Positions 23,318 to 34,700 of a DNA stretch of 64,000 bases are shown in pieces. The notes beneath the pieces are model-generated. The model did not search any database and was not told the DNA's origin. It saw only the letters and a list, made by a program, of their open reading frames with translations. Position 1 is the stretch's first letter, and each line of letters starts with the position of its first letter. The DNA comes from Halichondria panicea (lineage: Eukaryota > Porifera > Demospongiae > Suberitida > Halichondriidae). The stretch is from contig NC_087377.1 of assembly GCF_963675165.1 (NCBI RefSeq), forward strand, positions 6,961,122 through 7,025,121. Reading direction: 5' to 3'. The translations under genes and the position numbers were made by a program.

Positions 23318-23571
23318 TGTAACAAAGCCGAGCGGTATGCCTTGTATTTGGAACGTAATCACAATAGAATTACCTTCAACATTTAATTGCAACCCACTGT
23401 ATAACAAAAACACACCTGCTTATATACCAACCTAAGTATCTAGAATGATCTAGAACAAATAAAAGAACAAGAAACAACTAGAAAATCCCTGAGTCTATTG
23501 AGAACAATCTAGAACCAATGATCCAAAGAGTTGTCCAGTTATCAATAGTCCATAGTACAAAGTACATCACA
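23318..23571 (-). repeat. 5' LTR of the Ty3-type element
   Basis: 254 bp, matching 19975-20241 end to end apart from a few indels. It is followed on the - strand by the primer-binding-like sequence TGGTGGCAGCGGTGG at about 23301-23317. Confidence 0.88.
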
Positions 23572-24212
23572 GTAATGCTAGGTATATATTAGCCTCGGTC
23601 ACGGGCGATTTTTTTTAATAGAACGAAGTTGAAATGTAGCTAGAGACAACAAGGCTGGCTACCCAGGTAGTGCTGTCAATACAGCTACAAATAAATTGTC
23701 TACTCATTGATGTTGGAATAATGGTACACCAAACAGGCTGACTTTTTGAAAATAATAATAGGCAAAATGAAAAGCATAATTTTCCAAGGCCTATGCATGG
23801 TATAATAATTATGCTTATAAGCAGGAGTAGATCTATATAATATGAAAACAACTGACAAATGCTATTAATTTTTAAGTTAAAATGGAAGCTCCATTCAATT
23901 AAGATTGTCTCAATCTAGGACACTAATTCAAGCAAACTATTCTGAATCTGAAAATGAAAATACATTAACAGAGTTCACAGGCTGGTGCTAAAATACATTG
24001 TAGTAGCTGCTTTGTATAGTAATGTCTCAATAATTTTGTTTATACATTGTATAGTAGCTGCTTTGTAATCATGACTCAATAACTTTGTTTATAGTTCACT
24101 ACAGTCATACGTACACTTCAGGAGGTACTATAACAATTGTGTGTGGTTATCTTGTGACGATCAAGGCAAGCAAAGAGATACTGTATAGCCAATCACAAAA
24201 TAGACCACATGA

Positions 24213-24767
24213 AGGTACAATGTGATTTTATTTACCCTATATAATTATACAGTGTTTATCTGTATATATACACCTTGGTTCCATGCAGAGGCAGGCCGAA
24301 TAATCGAATGGATAAACCATGCATGCATGTGGTGCTAACTCTGTGCCCAAGGACCCCTGTTTGGCTTGCTTATGCTTTGCAGCAGCTTCTTTGTATGAAG
24401 CGTTTACCATGCGTAATGTATGCGTAATGATTATTCAAATGCGTTGAGCAACGTGCAATTCTTTGCTGCTTCCAAATCCATCACCTATAACTATCTGATT
24501 GGTCAAGACGGAGTGCTCAGACGGTTTTTCTAAAAGAAGGGCGGCTGATTCTGACTAGCCTTGATCCGCTCACTTATTATTGATAAACAGCAGTGCAAAT
24601 TTAGTGCATGTGGGTCATGATAGATGTCTGCGCATGTGCACGCGTACAACAAACATGCCTGTAACCATGAAACAGCAGTAAATTACGCATGTGCATTAAT
24701 GGCCATGCCCATTTTCAGAGAAAATTTCCAAGCCGAATAATCGAGGTTCTACTGTAATTATGTTATA
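24213..24767. other. Intergenic stretch with a repeat end
   Basis: Contains a CGAGGTTCTACTGTA terminus at about 24742-24756, the right end of another pogo-like copy whose left end I could not find. No gene is supported. Confidence 0.45.
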
Positions 24768-25105
24768 CAGTAGACTTTCGTTAATCCGGTCATGCACCCT
24801 TGGGACAGTGCAGCTTGACCGAAATAGCGAGTTGGCCGCTTTTCAGAAAATAGCCGCGGCTAAAAAACGCGATCTTACCCTCAAATCTAATTACTAAGTT
24901 TGCAGTTCTGAATAATTATGCTCTCCAGACATATCCGGCCGTATAAATAATTACATTAAAAACCTGTAGTTTGGGGCAGCCAGTACTGGCCAGTATACAG
25001 AATAGCAAGTGGCCGCATTTCAGGGTGAGTTTTGTACAGTAAACATCTAGCTATAGCAATCCCTGCCAAAGCAAATGGCCGGAATATCGAGGCGAGAGTC
25101 TATTG
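24768..25105. mobile_element. pogo/Tigger-like MITE, 338 bp, TA target duplication
   Basis: Starts CAGTAGACTTTCGTTAATCC and ends GGCGAGAGTCTATTG with TA on both sides (24766-24767, 25106-25107). Halves of this element recur at 12843-13480 and 17990-18161. It is non-coding. Confidence 0.75.
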
Positions 25106-25796
25106 TATACACAGTGCAACAGACTTATTGCTGATCATGTGACCTATACAGCCAATGAGATTCCTAAAATGCATTCATGTGTGACTATATACTTTTATGT
25201 AACATATGCACTTAGCTAGTGTTACAATGCTGGTGCACTCGGATGATGCAACAATGATCTTAATTGGTTGAGTAATTTAATGCACACGCTATGCTCCTAT
25301 GCTTGTACATTAAGATCATTAGCATGCATGAAAACTTGATCAATAGTCGACACAACTTCATTTGATATTCATAATAATTATGTTGTCAATAATTATACTC
25401 AATAGAATCTAAGGAAGTGGAAAGTTTACGTGTGCATAATTGAGTCTCTGTGATCCTCCCTCCGACAAAGGAACACCTGATTAAGGGATGCTGTAAATAA
25501 AAGGACAACACTAATCATCTTCCACTTCTTGAATGTCCAGAACATTTCCAAGAAGGAAATTGCATCATTTTCACTTATCTAGATATAAACACAGCGTGGC
25601 ACAGCTGGGAATAAGCTATATACACAACATATTATCTCTGATACCCGGACCTCAACCATAATTATGAAGTATATAGTAAGTTTGCCGACGTAAATGAAAT
25701 AGTTTATGCATGGGAATTAGTGCCCTATATGGAATACTTCTATCAGACGTATAAAGATTATACAAAGAGTATAATTATAGAGCAAGGTAGCGGAGG

Positions 25797-26285
25797 ATGG
25801 AGCATGACAAAGGTATTATAATTGTACAAGTTCCTGACTTAACAGTGTCTCTTGTTACAGATGTGAACTACTACTGGGCTATTCTTTTTGTGGTACTATA
25901 TATAGTGGGAATTATACTAGCAATTGGCATACTACTTTCTTTGCATTTTTGTCATCGGAGGATCAGAATGAAAGGCGAAACGCTAAGACGAACACTACGG
26001 GAGCTTCACAGAGGGCAAAAGAATGAAACTGGACAGATATTTCCTTCACAAGAAAGTTTACTGCATGAAGTGATTTCAGAGCAGCAGTTCGTCAATGTTA
26101 CAAGTGCAGTTGCTGAGAATGAAGACGATGAATACGAGTACATTGATGATATTGCACTTGATGGTGAACAGTTTGTTTTTGAAAACAATCAGTGCTACAA
26201 GACAGTAAACAGGCCGAGAGACGCTAATCAACAAAGGAATGTACACGATCCATCATATGTGAATGTTGGAGTAACAGTGCACTAA
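25797..26285 (+). CDS. Short single-pass membrane protein with tyrosine motifs, divergent third family member
   Basis: Exon 1 is 25797-25812 (16 nt) and exon 2 is 25861-26285, phase 1, 146 residues after splicing. The 48-nt intron is a multiple of three and open, so unspliced RNA also keeps frame and makes a 162-residue form with an N-terminal insertion. N-terminus MEHDKDVNYYW, then a membrane span (about residues 11-34, AILFVVLYIVGIILAIGILL). A juxtamembrane Cys (LHFCHRR) is a possible palmitoylation site, followed by basic residues. Tail motifs are YEYIDDI within an acidic patch, CYKTV and SYVNVGVTV at the end. The match to the two copies at 13.8 and 18.5 kb is mainly in exon layout, membrane topology and the YEYID and YVNVxVTV blocks, so the family is old but the 13.8/18.5 kb pair is recent. 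Confidence 0.8.
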   Translation: MEHDKGIIIVQVPDLTVSLVTDVNYYWAILFVVLYIVGIILAIGILLSLHFCHRRIRMKGETLRRTLRELHRGQKNETGQIFPSQESLLHEVISEQQFVNVTSAVAENEDDEYEYIDDIALDGEQFVFENNQCYKTVNRPRDANQQRNVHDPSYVNVGVTVH

Positions 26286-27352
26286 TAAACACTTCTGTGT
26301 CATCGGGTCATTTAGTATAAACAGACCATTGATATTAATTTTATAGTACAGTAACTGTAAATCATCATACATGAACTTCGTTGTTGTACCATAAGATGTG
26401 ACAATTCCAGCTGCATGATGTTGTTTGCCTGATGATTAACACGATTATACTGATTGTATACATGCAGTGTACTGTACTAGCAAGGGCGTATCTTGGTACT
26501 AGATTGTATCAGGAGTGCTGTATATAATGCATGTATGTGTTTAGCCATTATAGGAGTTATTACACGAAGTAATTCCAACTCGATCTGAGCATGACCATGA
26601 CATTAGGGGTTGGTAGATTATGCTAGCATAATTTTGAGCATAATAGGTAAATTTTTTGGTGAGAGGCACATTTATAACAATTACGAGAATAATAGGCAGA
26701 TTTCACAGAAATACAGGTCAGTATGAGTCATAGTATAAACATTTTGGAAGTATATTATACTGGTGGTTAATTATCTCCTGACCTTGCAATTCGTGTTAAT
26801 ATAGATAGAGTCAGGCAATTGTTTATAGTTTGATGTTACTTGTGCAACGACATGGGGTCTATGTTGTGCTTTGGAGGAATATTGTGGGAATAATAGGCGA
26901 TTTGAAAAGAATAATAGGCAATTTGAAAAGAAAAATAGGCTGTTTACTTGAGCATAAAAGAATAGCATAATCGGTAATATCTTGAGCATAATCTACCAAC
27001 CCCTACACATGACATGCACATATTAATCTGTTTGTGTTGACCAGAAGCTGTGCAAACTCTTGAAAACCATAGTAATGCCAGAATTTCACGCAAATGCTGC
27101 ACATAGCTATACTGTTATTACGTCGCTATGCCAAATAATCTACATTTGCATTGATATTGACACAGTTAATCAACAATAGCATGCAGACTGCACGCAGAGT
27201 CTTCAATTAACAGAATTTATTGTTGTACTCTATTTCCTGTATTTTCTTTTCTGGTTCCTGCAACCCTATAATGCTTCCTGTCTGAGCCAGTCTGTTAGAG
27301 TGGATCTACATACACATGCAGTTGCTAAAGCCAGAAGTTGCAAGCAGTCAAC
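26286..27352. other. Intergenic stretch without supported genes
   Basis: Holds an inverted pair of short blocks (AGGGGTTGGTAGATTATGCT near 26606 and AGCATAATCTACCAACCCCT near 26984) with AATAGGC-type direct repeats between them. This is probably a foldback element of about 400 bp. No gene is supported. Confidence 0.5.
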
Positions 27353-28707
27353 ATGAGCAGAATAAAGAGTCTGATGCTGATTTTGTCAATATCACTACTA
27401 AACAATGGTAAGTATATTTTGTATAGTATAAGCAACAAGTAAAACAATTGCCTATAACAGACCAAGGTTATAATTATATAGTGGTAATATAATAGCTCTA
27501 ATAATTTATACCTATTAGATATGCATGGATCCGTTTAGTCACTTTAATATAGTACTCTGTTATTCAGCAATTGCCCAAGGAGCTGCAAACAGCACAAACG
27601 TAACCACAGACTCAACTTCTGCAATGAACTTGACAGTAACTACATCAAGTAAGTTCACACGATCACACACCACCTATAATTATAGAGCATTACAAGTGCT
27701 AGACTAAGTATGAAGTGTACATAATTATAATTATGGGGAGGATTAGCAGCTATAGTCTCTGAGGGCCGTTAGACATTTAAAGTGAAAGTAGCAACACAGG
27801 TCTTTATCACATTTATCTCACATCCGTTCAGCAGTGTGCTTTACTAAATTTTGATATTTTCACAGCTGACTTTCAAGTTGATGATGATGGCACCCATCCC
27901 ACATACGTTTATGTTCTTATAAGCTTTGGAGTGATAGCGCTACTTGTTCTCATAACTGTCCTAGTTGTTTTAACTCTCTACTGGGCAAAACGCTCAAGAA
28001 TATGCAAGAAAAACCAAACACTTACTCAAGTTGAAATTGAAAGTGCAGATATATCCCAGGACCACCTCGATGTATCATCTGGTTACGATGATATCCTCTC
28101 TGTTTCTGAGGTAATGAGAAAGAAACGTGTGAGTGACGAAGAAAGTAATAATGTCAAGTTGAATGAAGACATACCCACGAGTTGCAATGAGGCTTACGGT
28201 GTAGCGGGAGTGTGCAAAACACAAAATATTAATACTGTAGAGAACACAGAACAAAGCGAATGTGTCTATGCAATTATTGATGACAGTTCTCCACATGAGA
28301 GTAATAACACTCTCAATGGCTTTGGAAGCAGGCAGGAAGATAACAGAAGTCACGCAAACACGAAAGATAATACTCCTAATTATGAAAACATTACACCTAT
28401 AAATGACCACAGTGCAGAAGGTGATGACGATGAGCCAGACTATGAGAATTTGGTGTCTCCAGATCATGTTTTTGGAGATTACGCAGTACCTGAGTTTGAT
28501 TTAACTTCAAGTTCAGCAAAAGTTCAGAACAGTTTCAATAATGTTGAATACTCAAAGCTGAGAGGGTATCCAGAGTCTGGAAGCAGGATGAAGTCTTCGA
28601 GATCAATGCCACACATTCTCGAAGAGGTGAAACCTGTACAGAACAAGCAAAACAAGGGTTGTAAAAAGTCACACAGTTTCAAAATCACTGACCCAATGCA
28701 CAGTTGA
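27353..28707 (+). CDS. Type I single-pass membrane protein with multi-tyrosine cytoplasmic tail
   Basis: Exons 27353-27407, 27568-27648 and 27866-28707, all joined in phase 1; 325 residues. The first exon encodes a signal peptide (MSRIKSLMLILSISLLNN). The mature ectodomain is only about 40 residues, Thr/Ser-rich with N-glycosylation sequons NST, NVT and NLT, and has no folded domain I can see. A membrane span follows (VLISFGVIALLVLITVLVVL), then KRSRICKK. The ~220-residue tail carries GYDDI, EAYGV, VYAII, NYENI, DYENL, DYAVP and VEYSKL. VEYSKL fits the ITIM consensus exactly, and YENI/YENL fit Y-x-N Grb2-type sites. YENI and YENL are 16 residues apart between motif cores, longer than a standard ITAM. 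It is probably a scaffold or co-receptor for SH2 proteins, next to genes with similar tails. I do not recognise a named orthologue. Confidence 0.8.
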
Positions 28708-30549
28708 GTTTAACTCACCATAATTGCCGAACATACATAAAGTATGAATGACATAGATAACTTTTTATAGTGTTATAATGCTTCTTATGCATGTGCGATT
28801 TATTGATTTATTGATCAGAAACCTAGCTGACATAATAATCAATTAATGTAATAATAGACCACACAATTAGTCACCCAAATCAGGAAGAGGAAAATCAAAC
28901 TAGGAAGAGGAAATAACAACAGTCAGAAACAGGATATGAGCCAGACAGTCACTGTAAATAATAGATTTGTCCTCTGATGTCTCACACTATAAACAAAACA
29001 TTGCAAACCTGTTCCTGATCAAAACATCCTGTGTTTACATCGTTATTATGCCTCGAGGCGTAGCCGCAGGAGGGATACGGTAAAGCTGGCTGTGTGTGTG
29101 TCTGTCTGTCTGTCTGTGTGTGTGTGTGTGTATTCCAGCAGTAACTGCTCAACGGTTGCAATGCGACGAAAACTAACAGCTTCTATAGGCTTCTAGCCAC
29201 GTTCTCTTGGATTTTGATTTGTGGATTAGCAAACTAAAGCTTCTTTCTCGAGTTATGGCTAGTTTGACTCACATTGAAGGCTGTTGCAGTCTCTTCAGAA
29301 TCTTTCATAGCATCATCTGTCCGTACAAACTTTCTATTCAACATATGAGTTAGCCTTGCACTAAAGCGCTAGCTTTTTGTTAGCTACAAGATATTATATA
29401 CACTGAACTACAGATCCTGGAAGAATCAATTTTCTTCTTTCTTGAGGTCCTGGTAAGCCACATAATACAACAATAGATGCATGTAATAAGTCTTTTCTTC
29501 TCAGTGACTTTATATATAGATAAGCTAACTTTCATTATAGATAACACTCTAATACTTTTGAGCGAAAGCAAAAACATGGCGAGAGGCATTAGCACAGCGC
29601 CAGCTTGAACACTAGTTACTATAGTTATTCTAGTTGCATAATTAAATGTCTCTATAATTAAGTGCACTAGCTAGCTAGTGGACACCCATATACAGTGCAA
29701 CCATTCATACAGTGCACTTTTTATGTTCTTAGACTATAACATGACAGGGTTCATGACAACTTCATATTATAAAAATATTATACTGTAACAACAGAAACTG
29801 TATAAAACTATATAGACACTGCTCTGACAAAACTATACGCATGATATTTGGTTTCAGTATACGTGAATTAAAGAACATGCATATATACGAGCCTGGAGGG
29901 ACCTTGCAGACCAATTATATAATTATAATATGCTAACTGCAGTGTCAGCAATAATTATCGAGCACTGTGCTGCACAATAATTATACACGACTGTGTAGCT
30001 CAAGGATCTTTATCTATTTTAGCCAGACACCTCAGTGTGTTTTCATAACTATGACCAGGATGAAAATTCTCCCTACTATCACTGCAACAAACAGATCTTC
30101 CCTAGAATAATTATTGCTACACACCTTATGCAGATATCACTATCCAAACTGTACACTGCATCTGCCGTGATAAGAGTCTGGCCTGCAGACACTTCGCCCA
30201 TGTATAGTGAATGGTAGTAAGTTGCTACATAGACAAACACATTGCATGAACAATCAAAGAGCAGAGAGGTACAAAATGTAGCAATGCAATGTGAGCTAAG
30301 AGATAAATAAAAAGATGGCATATGCATCAAAACAACTTGCATGTGCATACAATTAAAGACGACTGCCTTGGAAACACAAACATGCCTTTTTACAAGAGCC
30401 AGAAAATTAGCAAATAGGTTGTTCAGTCTGAGTTTCATGCCCGGATGGTGGGGCTGTAATGATTTAATCGACAAAATATATATGTATCACCTCAAGTCAG
30501 TTCCATCCGTGAGAAATGAGGAGAGTCAGGTCTAGTCTGAGTTGGGATA
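28708..30549. other. Intergenic stretch, mostly repeats
   Basis: A family A variant lies at 29046-29400. The 29400-29660 stretch is shared, in reverse, with 45120-45289 plus 46382-46440, where a MULE-like element has split it. ORFs here (for example 30079-30474) have no domains and are not called. Confidence 0.55.
29046..29400 (+). repeat. Interspersed repeat family A, divergent variant
   Basis: Starts TTATGCCTCGAGGCGTAGCC, has a GT/TCTG microsatellite at about 29092-29132, then the same body as 1100-1560. Non-coding. Confidence 0.65.
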
Positions 30550-30559
30550 GGGTAACACG

Positions 30560-30658
30560 TAGCCTCGATCCCAGGCCGAGTTTTCGCTTTTATAACGGTT
30601 AGGCAAACTGTTTGCCTAACCGTTATAAAAGCGAAAACTCGGCCTGGGATCGAGGCTA
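30560..30658. mobile_element. 99-bp perfect palindromic TAGCCTCG element with 9-10 bp target duplication
   Basis: Arms 30560-30608 and 30610-30658 are 49-bp perfect reverse complements around a single T. The flanks GGGTAACACG occur at 30550-30559 and 30659-30668, a target duplication of 9-10 bases. The arms equal the terminal repeats of the 1083-bp element at 45290-46372, so this is a minimal end-to-end derivative. TSD length suggests a Mutator-like (MULE) transposase in trans. Confidence 0.9.
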
Positions 30659-30830
30659 GGGTAACACGTACACCTACGTACTCAGTCTTGAATTGTATCC
30701 AAAAGATAATACTATACAGTGCACCTGGAATATGATGGAGGGTAATAGTTAATTAACATTAATTTTGTATACATTACTCATGTTACTTGAACAGGTGAAG
30801 AGCTAGAGATAGATGGCCTTGTAGATATAC

Positions 30831-30879
30831 GATTGGTAAAGATCACACTAGATCTAGACTAGTGTGATCTTTACCAATC
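30831..30879. promoter_or_regulatory. Palindrome GGTAAAGATCACAC upstream of the intact receptor gene
   Basis: Perfect 21-bp arms (30831-30851 and 30859-30879) surround ATCTAGA, about 210-255 bases before the receptor ATG. Single copies of the half-site stand before the other receptor genes (36500-36515, 58015-58031, 62019-62038). Conservation beside each first exon suggests a promoter element, though shared ancestry of the flanks is an alternative. Confidence 0.5.
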
Positions 30880-31086
30880 CTATAACTCTAGTATTGGCTG
30901 GCTTCTGCTGTCATGTCTTGCACACTAAACAGTGAAGTAAAGGTGAGACTCAGAGTGATCTGAAGGGAGTATGGGTGTAGATTGTGTTGTAGCTTGTGTT
31001 GCCATTCATAGATATGGCTAGCTATAATTATAGATCTATTATGTAGATCTACAGTGACACAGCTTCATGCCGCCGCGCGCTCTGAC

Positions 31087-34000
31087 ATGATAGACAAGAG
31101 TTTGACAATGTTGACATCTTTCACTTTTCTTTTTATGGCAGGGTCATTCATCATAGCTGTAACAGGTAAGACTGTTATGTTACATTGGTAGTAAATACTG
31201 CTGCATACAAAGTAATGTTGCCACAATGGAATTTACTATTCTACATGTAGATCGTATACTGAGTTTCGAGTGCCTAATTAGACAATTGCGAACGACATTG
31301 TATAAGCCTGGATACTATTGGGAATTCCACGTGAAGCATGCTAATTGTATGCTCCTTGCGAGTCAGATCACTCTTTCATTTGCAACCGCTCTAGATAACT
31401 ATATATGCAGCCAGAGATTGTGACTCATAATTATAGCCCAACATGTGATGCTCCTCTGCATGAGTACCACCACTATTGGCACACTTTTGGATCCATTTAC
31501 AGTTAGTTTCTGCTAGGGTACGTGTGAGAGCCTATTATACTGAATTATTATCTCCCCAGAATCTCTGTACACAAATCTGAACAAATAAATTGTGTGCTAC
31601 CAAATTACTGGTGTGCATTGTATAAATTACCAATAAACTGCTGAACTACAATAGACCAGTTGCACCTAAGGCATGAGGAATTTAATTTACCGTGACATCA
31701 CGGTTGGCCTGCTCCGGAAAATTCACTTTACTGGCAAATCAATGTAAAAATTCTGCATGCGCTTTGACCAGAGTTCATTGCATCGTAAAGATCTGTTTAT
31801 CTATATAAACAACGTCCAGCTAGAGAGTAATAATTTCTACTGCATGTGGAGTTTGAAGTAGCTCTAGAAAGCAAGTTAAACTGGAGATATAAGCGGAATG
31901 AGCTAAATTCTGGAGTAAAGAGATGCCTGGCAAGACCTGCTGCCTCCGTTTATAAGATGGGTCCCCAGATCTCTTTGTACTGCTTCTCAGAGAAGAGTAG
32001 AAAGTAGTTGGAAGTGTTAGAACGTCCAAGATTCGACTGGGTAGGTTTCTTGCATCACCAGAAGAAAGTGTCTTTAAAGACTCTCATAGATGGTTTTACT
32101 TCATGTTCTTGAAGTTCTAACACTTCCAACCACTCTATTACATGACTGTATTATTTTGTTGCTAATTTAGACAGTGATGTCTGATTGACCTGACTTATAA
32201 TAATGATTATAGTCTTGATTTAGTACAGTAACCCATAACGATGTCCTTCCAATATTTTCTCACAGCTCAGTTCACAGTACAGCCATTGTCAGTGGAGAGA
32301 GCCGAGGGACTGGAGGCAGTGTTCAGGTGTCAGTATCAAGCCGAGGGAGTGATTGTTACTTATGATTGGGCAATAAACCATTCCTTAGTCTTAACAGATA
32401 CAGAAACTATTCGAGTACGTCGACTTTCGTCTCCTGGACCAACTACACTGACAATCTTGACCACTCCACAGCACAACAACTCTGATATTCAGTGTCAGGC
32501 TACAATCAGAAATGGCATTATTATTGTAAGGTATGAAGTATCGACTACAGCAACTCTAACTGTTCATGGTGAGTTAGTAACTATCTGTGCATAAGGTTGT
32601 ATAGGCATTTCCCTGTAGGAACGGTAATCACTAATGTTCTGTCTGCTCCAAACACCATTACCGTTACATGGAATGCTCTACCCTTCACTAACTACTGTGT
32701 GGACGTCAACAGGACAACTCTTGACTTAACTGAAACAGTTGTTCTTGATTCTCTGTGTGGATTCACTAATGAGTACATCTTCATGTACTCTGATAACAGT
32801 GTGTGTGCCAGATTCACTGTGACTCCTATTGATGGAGAGATGAGGGGAACAACCAGTGAATTATGTACTGGGTTATTTACGAGAGTAGAAGGTGGGTTTA
32901 TACCATAATAGTAGTATTACACTTCTATAATATTATGCAGGTAGTAGAGAACAACATCGTATTCTTGAAACTAAAAGGAATAAATTAGTCAAATTTAGGG
33001 CAACTGTGAGTGATTCGATTTTAGTTGTTCGTTTTGTTGTTAAGAATGCATTAATTTTTAGTTTGTTTGAGTTCTCTCATAAAATTCTAGGTTCCAAGTT
33101 GTACAAGGTTCACTCGGTATCGTGTGGACTCTGACCTATTGACTCCCTCCATCAACCTTCCAATCACGGACCCTCTTCTGTTTGATGGCACACTCAGTTT
33201 CTCCCTCCCCACTGACAAGATGACAGAATACAGTGTCACACTGACTGATGAGAATGGAATAGATCTCGTGTTTGAGAACATTCCAATCAGTGAGTTCAAT
33301 AGTACGTGTTCATTTGCTAATTATTTGATCCCCAGGTACTTTTGACGTTCAAGACCTCCTAGTGTCTGAATGTCCTGGTGGTGGTGGTATTTGTGTGAGC
33401 ATTGTGTATGTTGAAGGTACCCTCTCTTCCGGAGCTCTCGTCTGTGCAGTACGTAACATTGATGGAGTGTTTGATTTTGCTAACATGAAACTGGTTTCCA
33501 TCCCTCGGAATTCTATTGAGAATTTCACCATTCCTGTTTCTAGTGGAGAATACCGAGTGATTGCTTTTGATCTGGAGAGCAACGATTTACCAAACATGCC
33601 CATCTCTATGGTAGCACTCAGTCAAGACATTATGAAAGTGAACGCTAGTGTTGAAGGTACGTGCTCTATGTGTTATTGCTGTGCTATAATTATAGTCATT
33701 TATCATAGACATTTCCAGTCCACCACCAAGAGAGGGCATTAGTGCATCCAATTTAACGAATGGAGATGTTAGTGTGACCTGCTCCAACTCTGCCCTGAAT
33801 TGTCTAGTCTTGTTTCAATCCACCACCATCTTTGACAGAGTGATTGTCGGTTTCATTAACTCTTCTGAAGCCTCAACTGTCCTCTCTTTGAATGACACCT
33901 TTGGTGATGGTTATGTGGTGGTGTACTCTTGGAATAATTCACAGTCCATCTTTGAAGGGGAGGTATCGCTCATTATACAACTGGATCTACTCACCAGTAA

Positions 34001-34700
34001 GTGCCTCTGTAGATTATCATGCAGAGCTAACATCATTCATTGTTTTTTCTGTTGCAGCTGCTCCCACTACACCTCCAACGTCTGATCCACAAACAGACCC
34101 ACCTCCTCCTGATATTGAGTCCCTGCCAACATCAGTTATCGCTGGTAGGTTTTAATGCTGTAAAGTATTATCATAATGATTCTCTCCATTCACTGTCACA
34201 GCAGCAGTTATAGCTGGTAAGTCAATCTACAGAGCACTGAATAATGTGTATGAAATATATGATAAACCATCAGTTTGTGAATATTTACCGTTTACTGGGT
34301 TAAGCTTTTAGGTTTGGTGATTCTGCTATTGCTTGTGGTCACCGCTGTTGGAACTGTCGTTGTGATTTTAAGGAAACGGAGACAAAATGAAGGTACCTAG
34401 ATCATTTGTTAACTTATCTTGAACAATTGACATGCAGTTGAGGTTCCAGAGTCAGATGGAAGAGTGGATTGGTCATCAACATTTGCAGGAATTGAGCAGC
34501 CCAACGAAGCTTATGCTCCAGTACTCAAGAGGAACATTGCCTATGAGCAGACAAAGAAACCACGGGGACAGAGGGTCAATGACTCACAAGCCCTGGCAAC
34601 AACAGAGGGAGAGTATGAGAGCATTGAGCCAGTTCATGTGTACGAGGATGTGTTGCCTCAGGGAAAAGCAAGTCGTGCAAATTATGTTAACGTTAACTGA
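31087..34700 (+). CDS. Ig-FN3 single-pass receptor with tyrosine tail (intact copy)
   Basis: Eleven exons: 31087-31165, 32266-32568, 32619-32891, 32941-33005, 33091-33289, 33336-33656, 33709-33996, 34058-34144, 34202-34216, 34312-34392 and 34438-34700. All phases agree; 657 residues. The order is signal peptide (SFTFLFMAGSFIIAV), then an Ig-like domain (VERAEGLEAVFRCQY with the second Cys in SDIQCQATI). Next is an FN3-like domain (APNTITVTWNALP to RFTVTPIDGEMRG), two further beta-rich segments I cannot name (VPSCTRFTRYRVDSD and CPGGGGICVSIVYVEGTL), and a Cys-containing segment (VSVTCSNSALNCLVLFQ). A Pro/Thr stalk, a membrane span (LVILLLLVVTAVGTVVVIL), RKRR and an 88-residue tail complete it. 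Tail motifs: EAYAPVL, IAYEQT, GEYESI, HVYEDVL and a terminal NYVNVN. Role inferred: a cell-surface recognition receptor signalling through SH2 proteins. It is the only one of four copies here without frame damage. Confidence 0.85.

Larger units (their letters stand above)
19975..23571 (-). mobile_element. Decayed Ty3-type LTR retroelement (gag-PR-IN, no RT), 5-bp target duplication
   Basis: Flanked by GTAAT at 19970-19974 and 23572-23576. LTRs at 19975-20241 and 23318-23571 start TGTAACAAAGCC and end ACATCACA. On the - strand the order is 5' LTR, a primer-binding-like TGGTGGCAGCGGTGG, gag, zinc knuckle, protease, linker, integrase, a polypurine tract (AAGGAAGGAGGAA, 20242-20254) and 3' LTR. 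No reverse transcriptase or RNase H is found. Several stops or frameshifts exist, so it is not autonomous. The protease-then-integrase order recalls Gmr1-like Ty3 elements, which place integrase before RT; RT and RH would then have been deleted next to the 3' LTR. Confidence 0.9.
17951..24212. repeat. Segmental duplication, copy 2, interrupted by an LTR element
   Basis: This is the partner of 13281-15697. It reads colinearly up to 19974, is broken by the LTR element 19975-23571, and resumes at the duplicated GTAAT (23572-23576) with GCTAGGTATATATT as in copy 1. Very few substitutions separate the copies, so the duplication is recent on a genomic scale. Confidence 0.88.
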
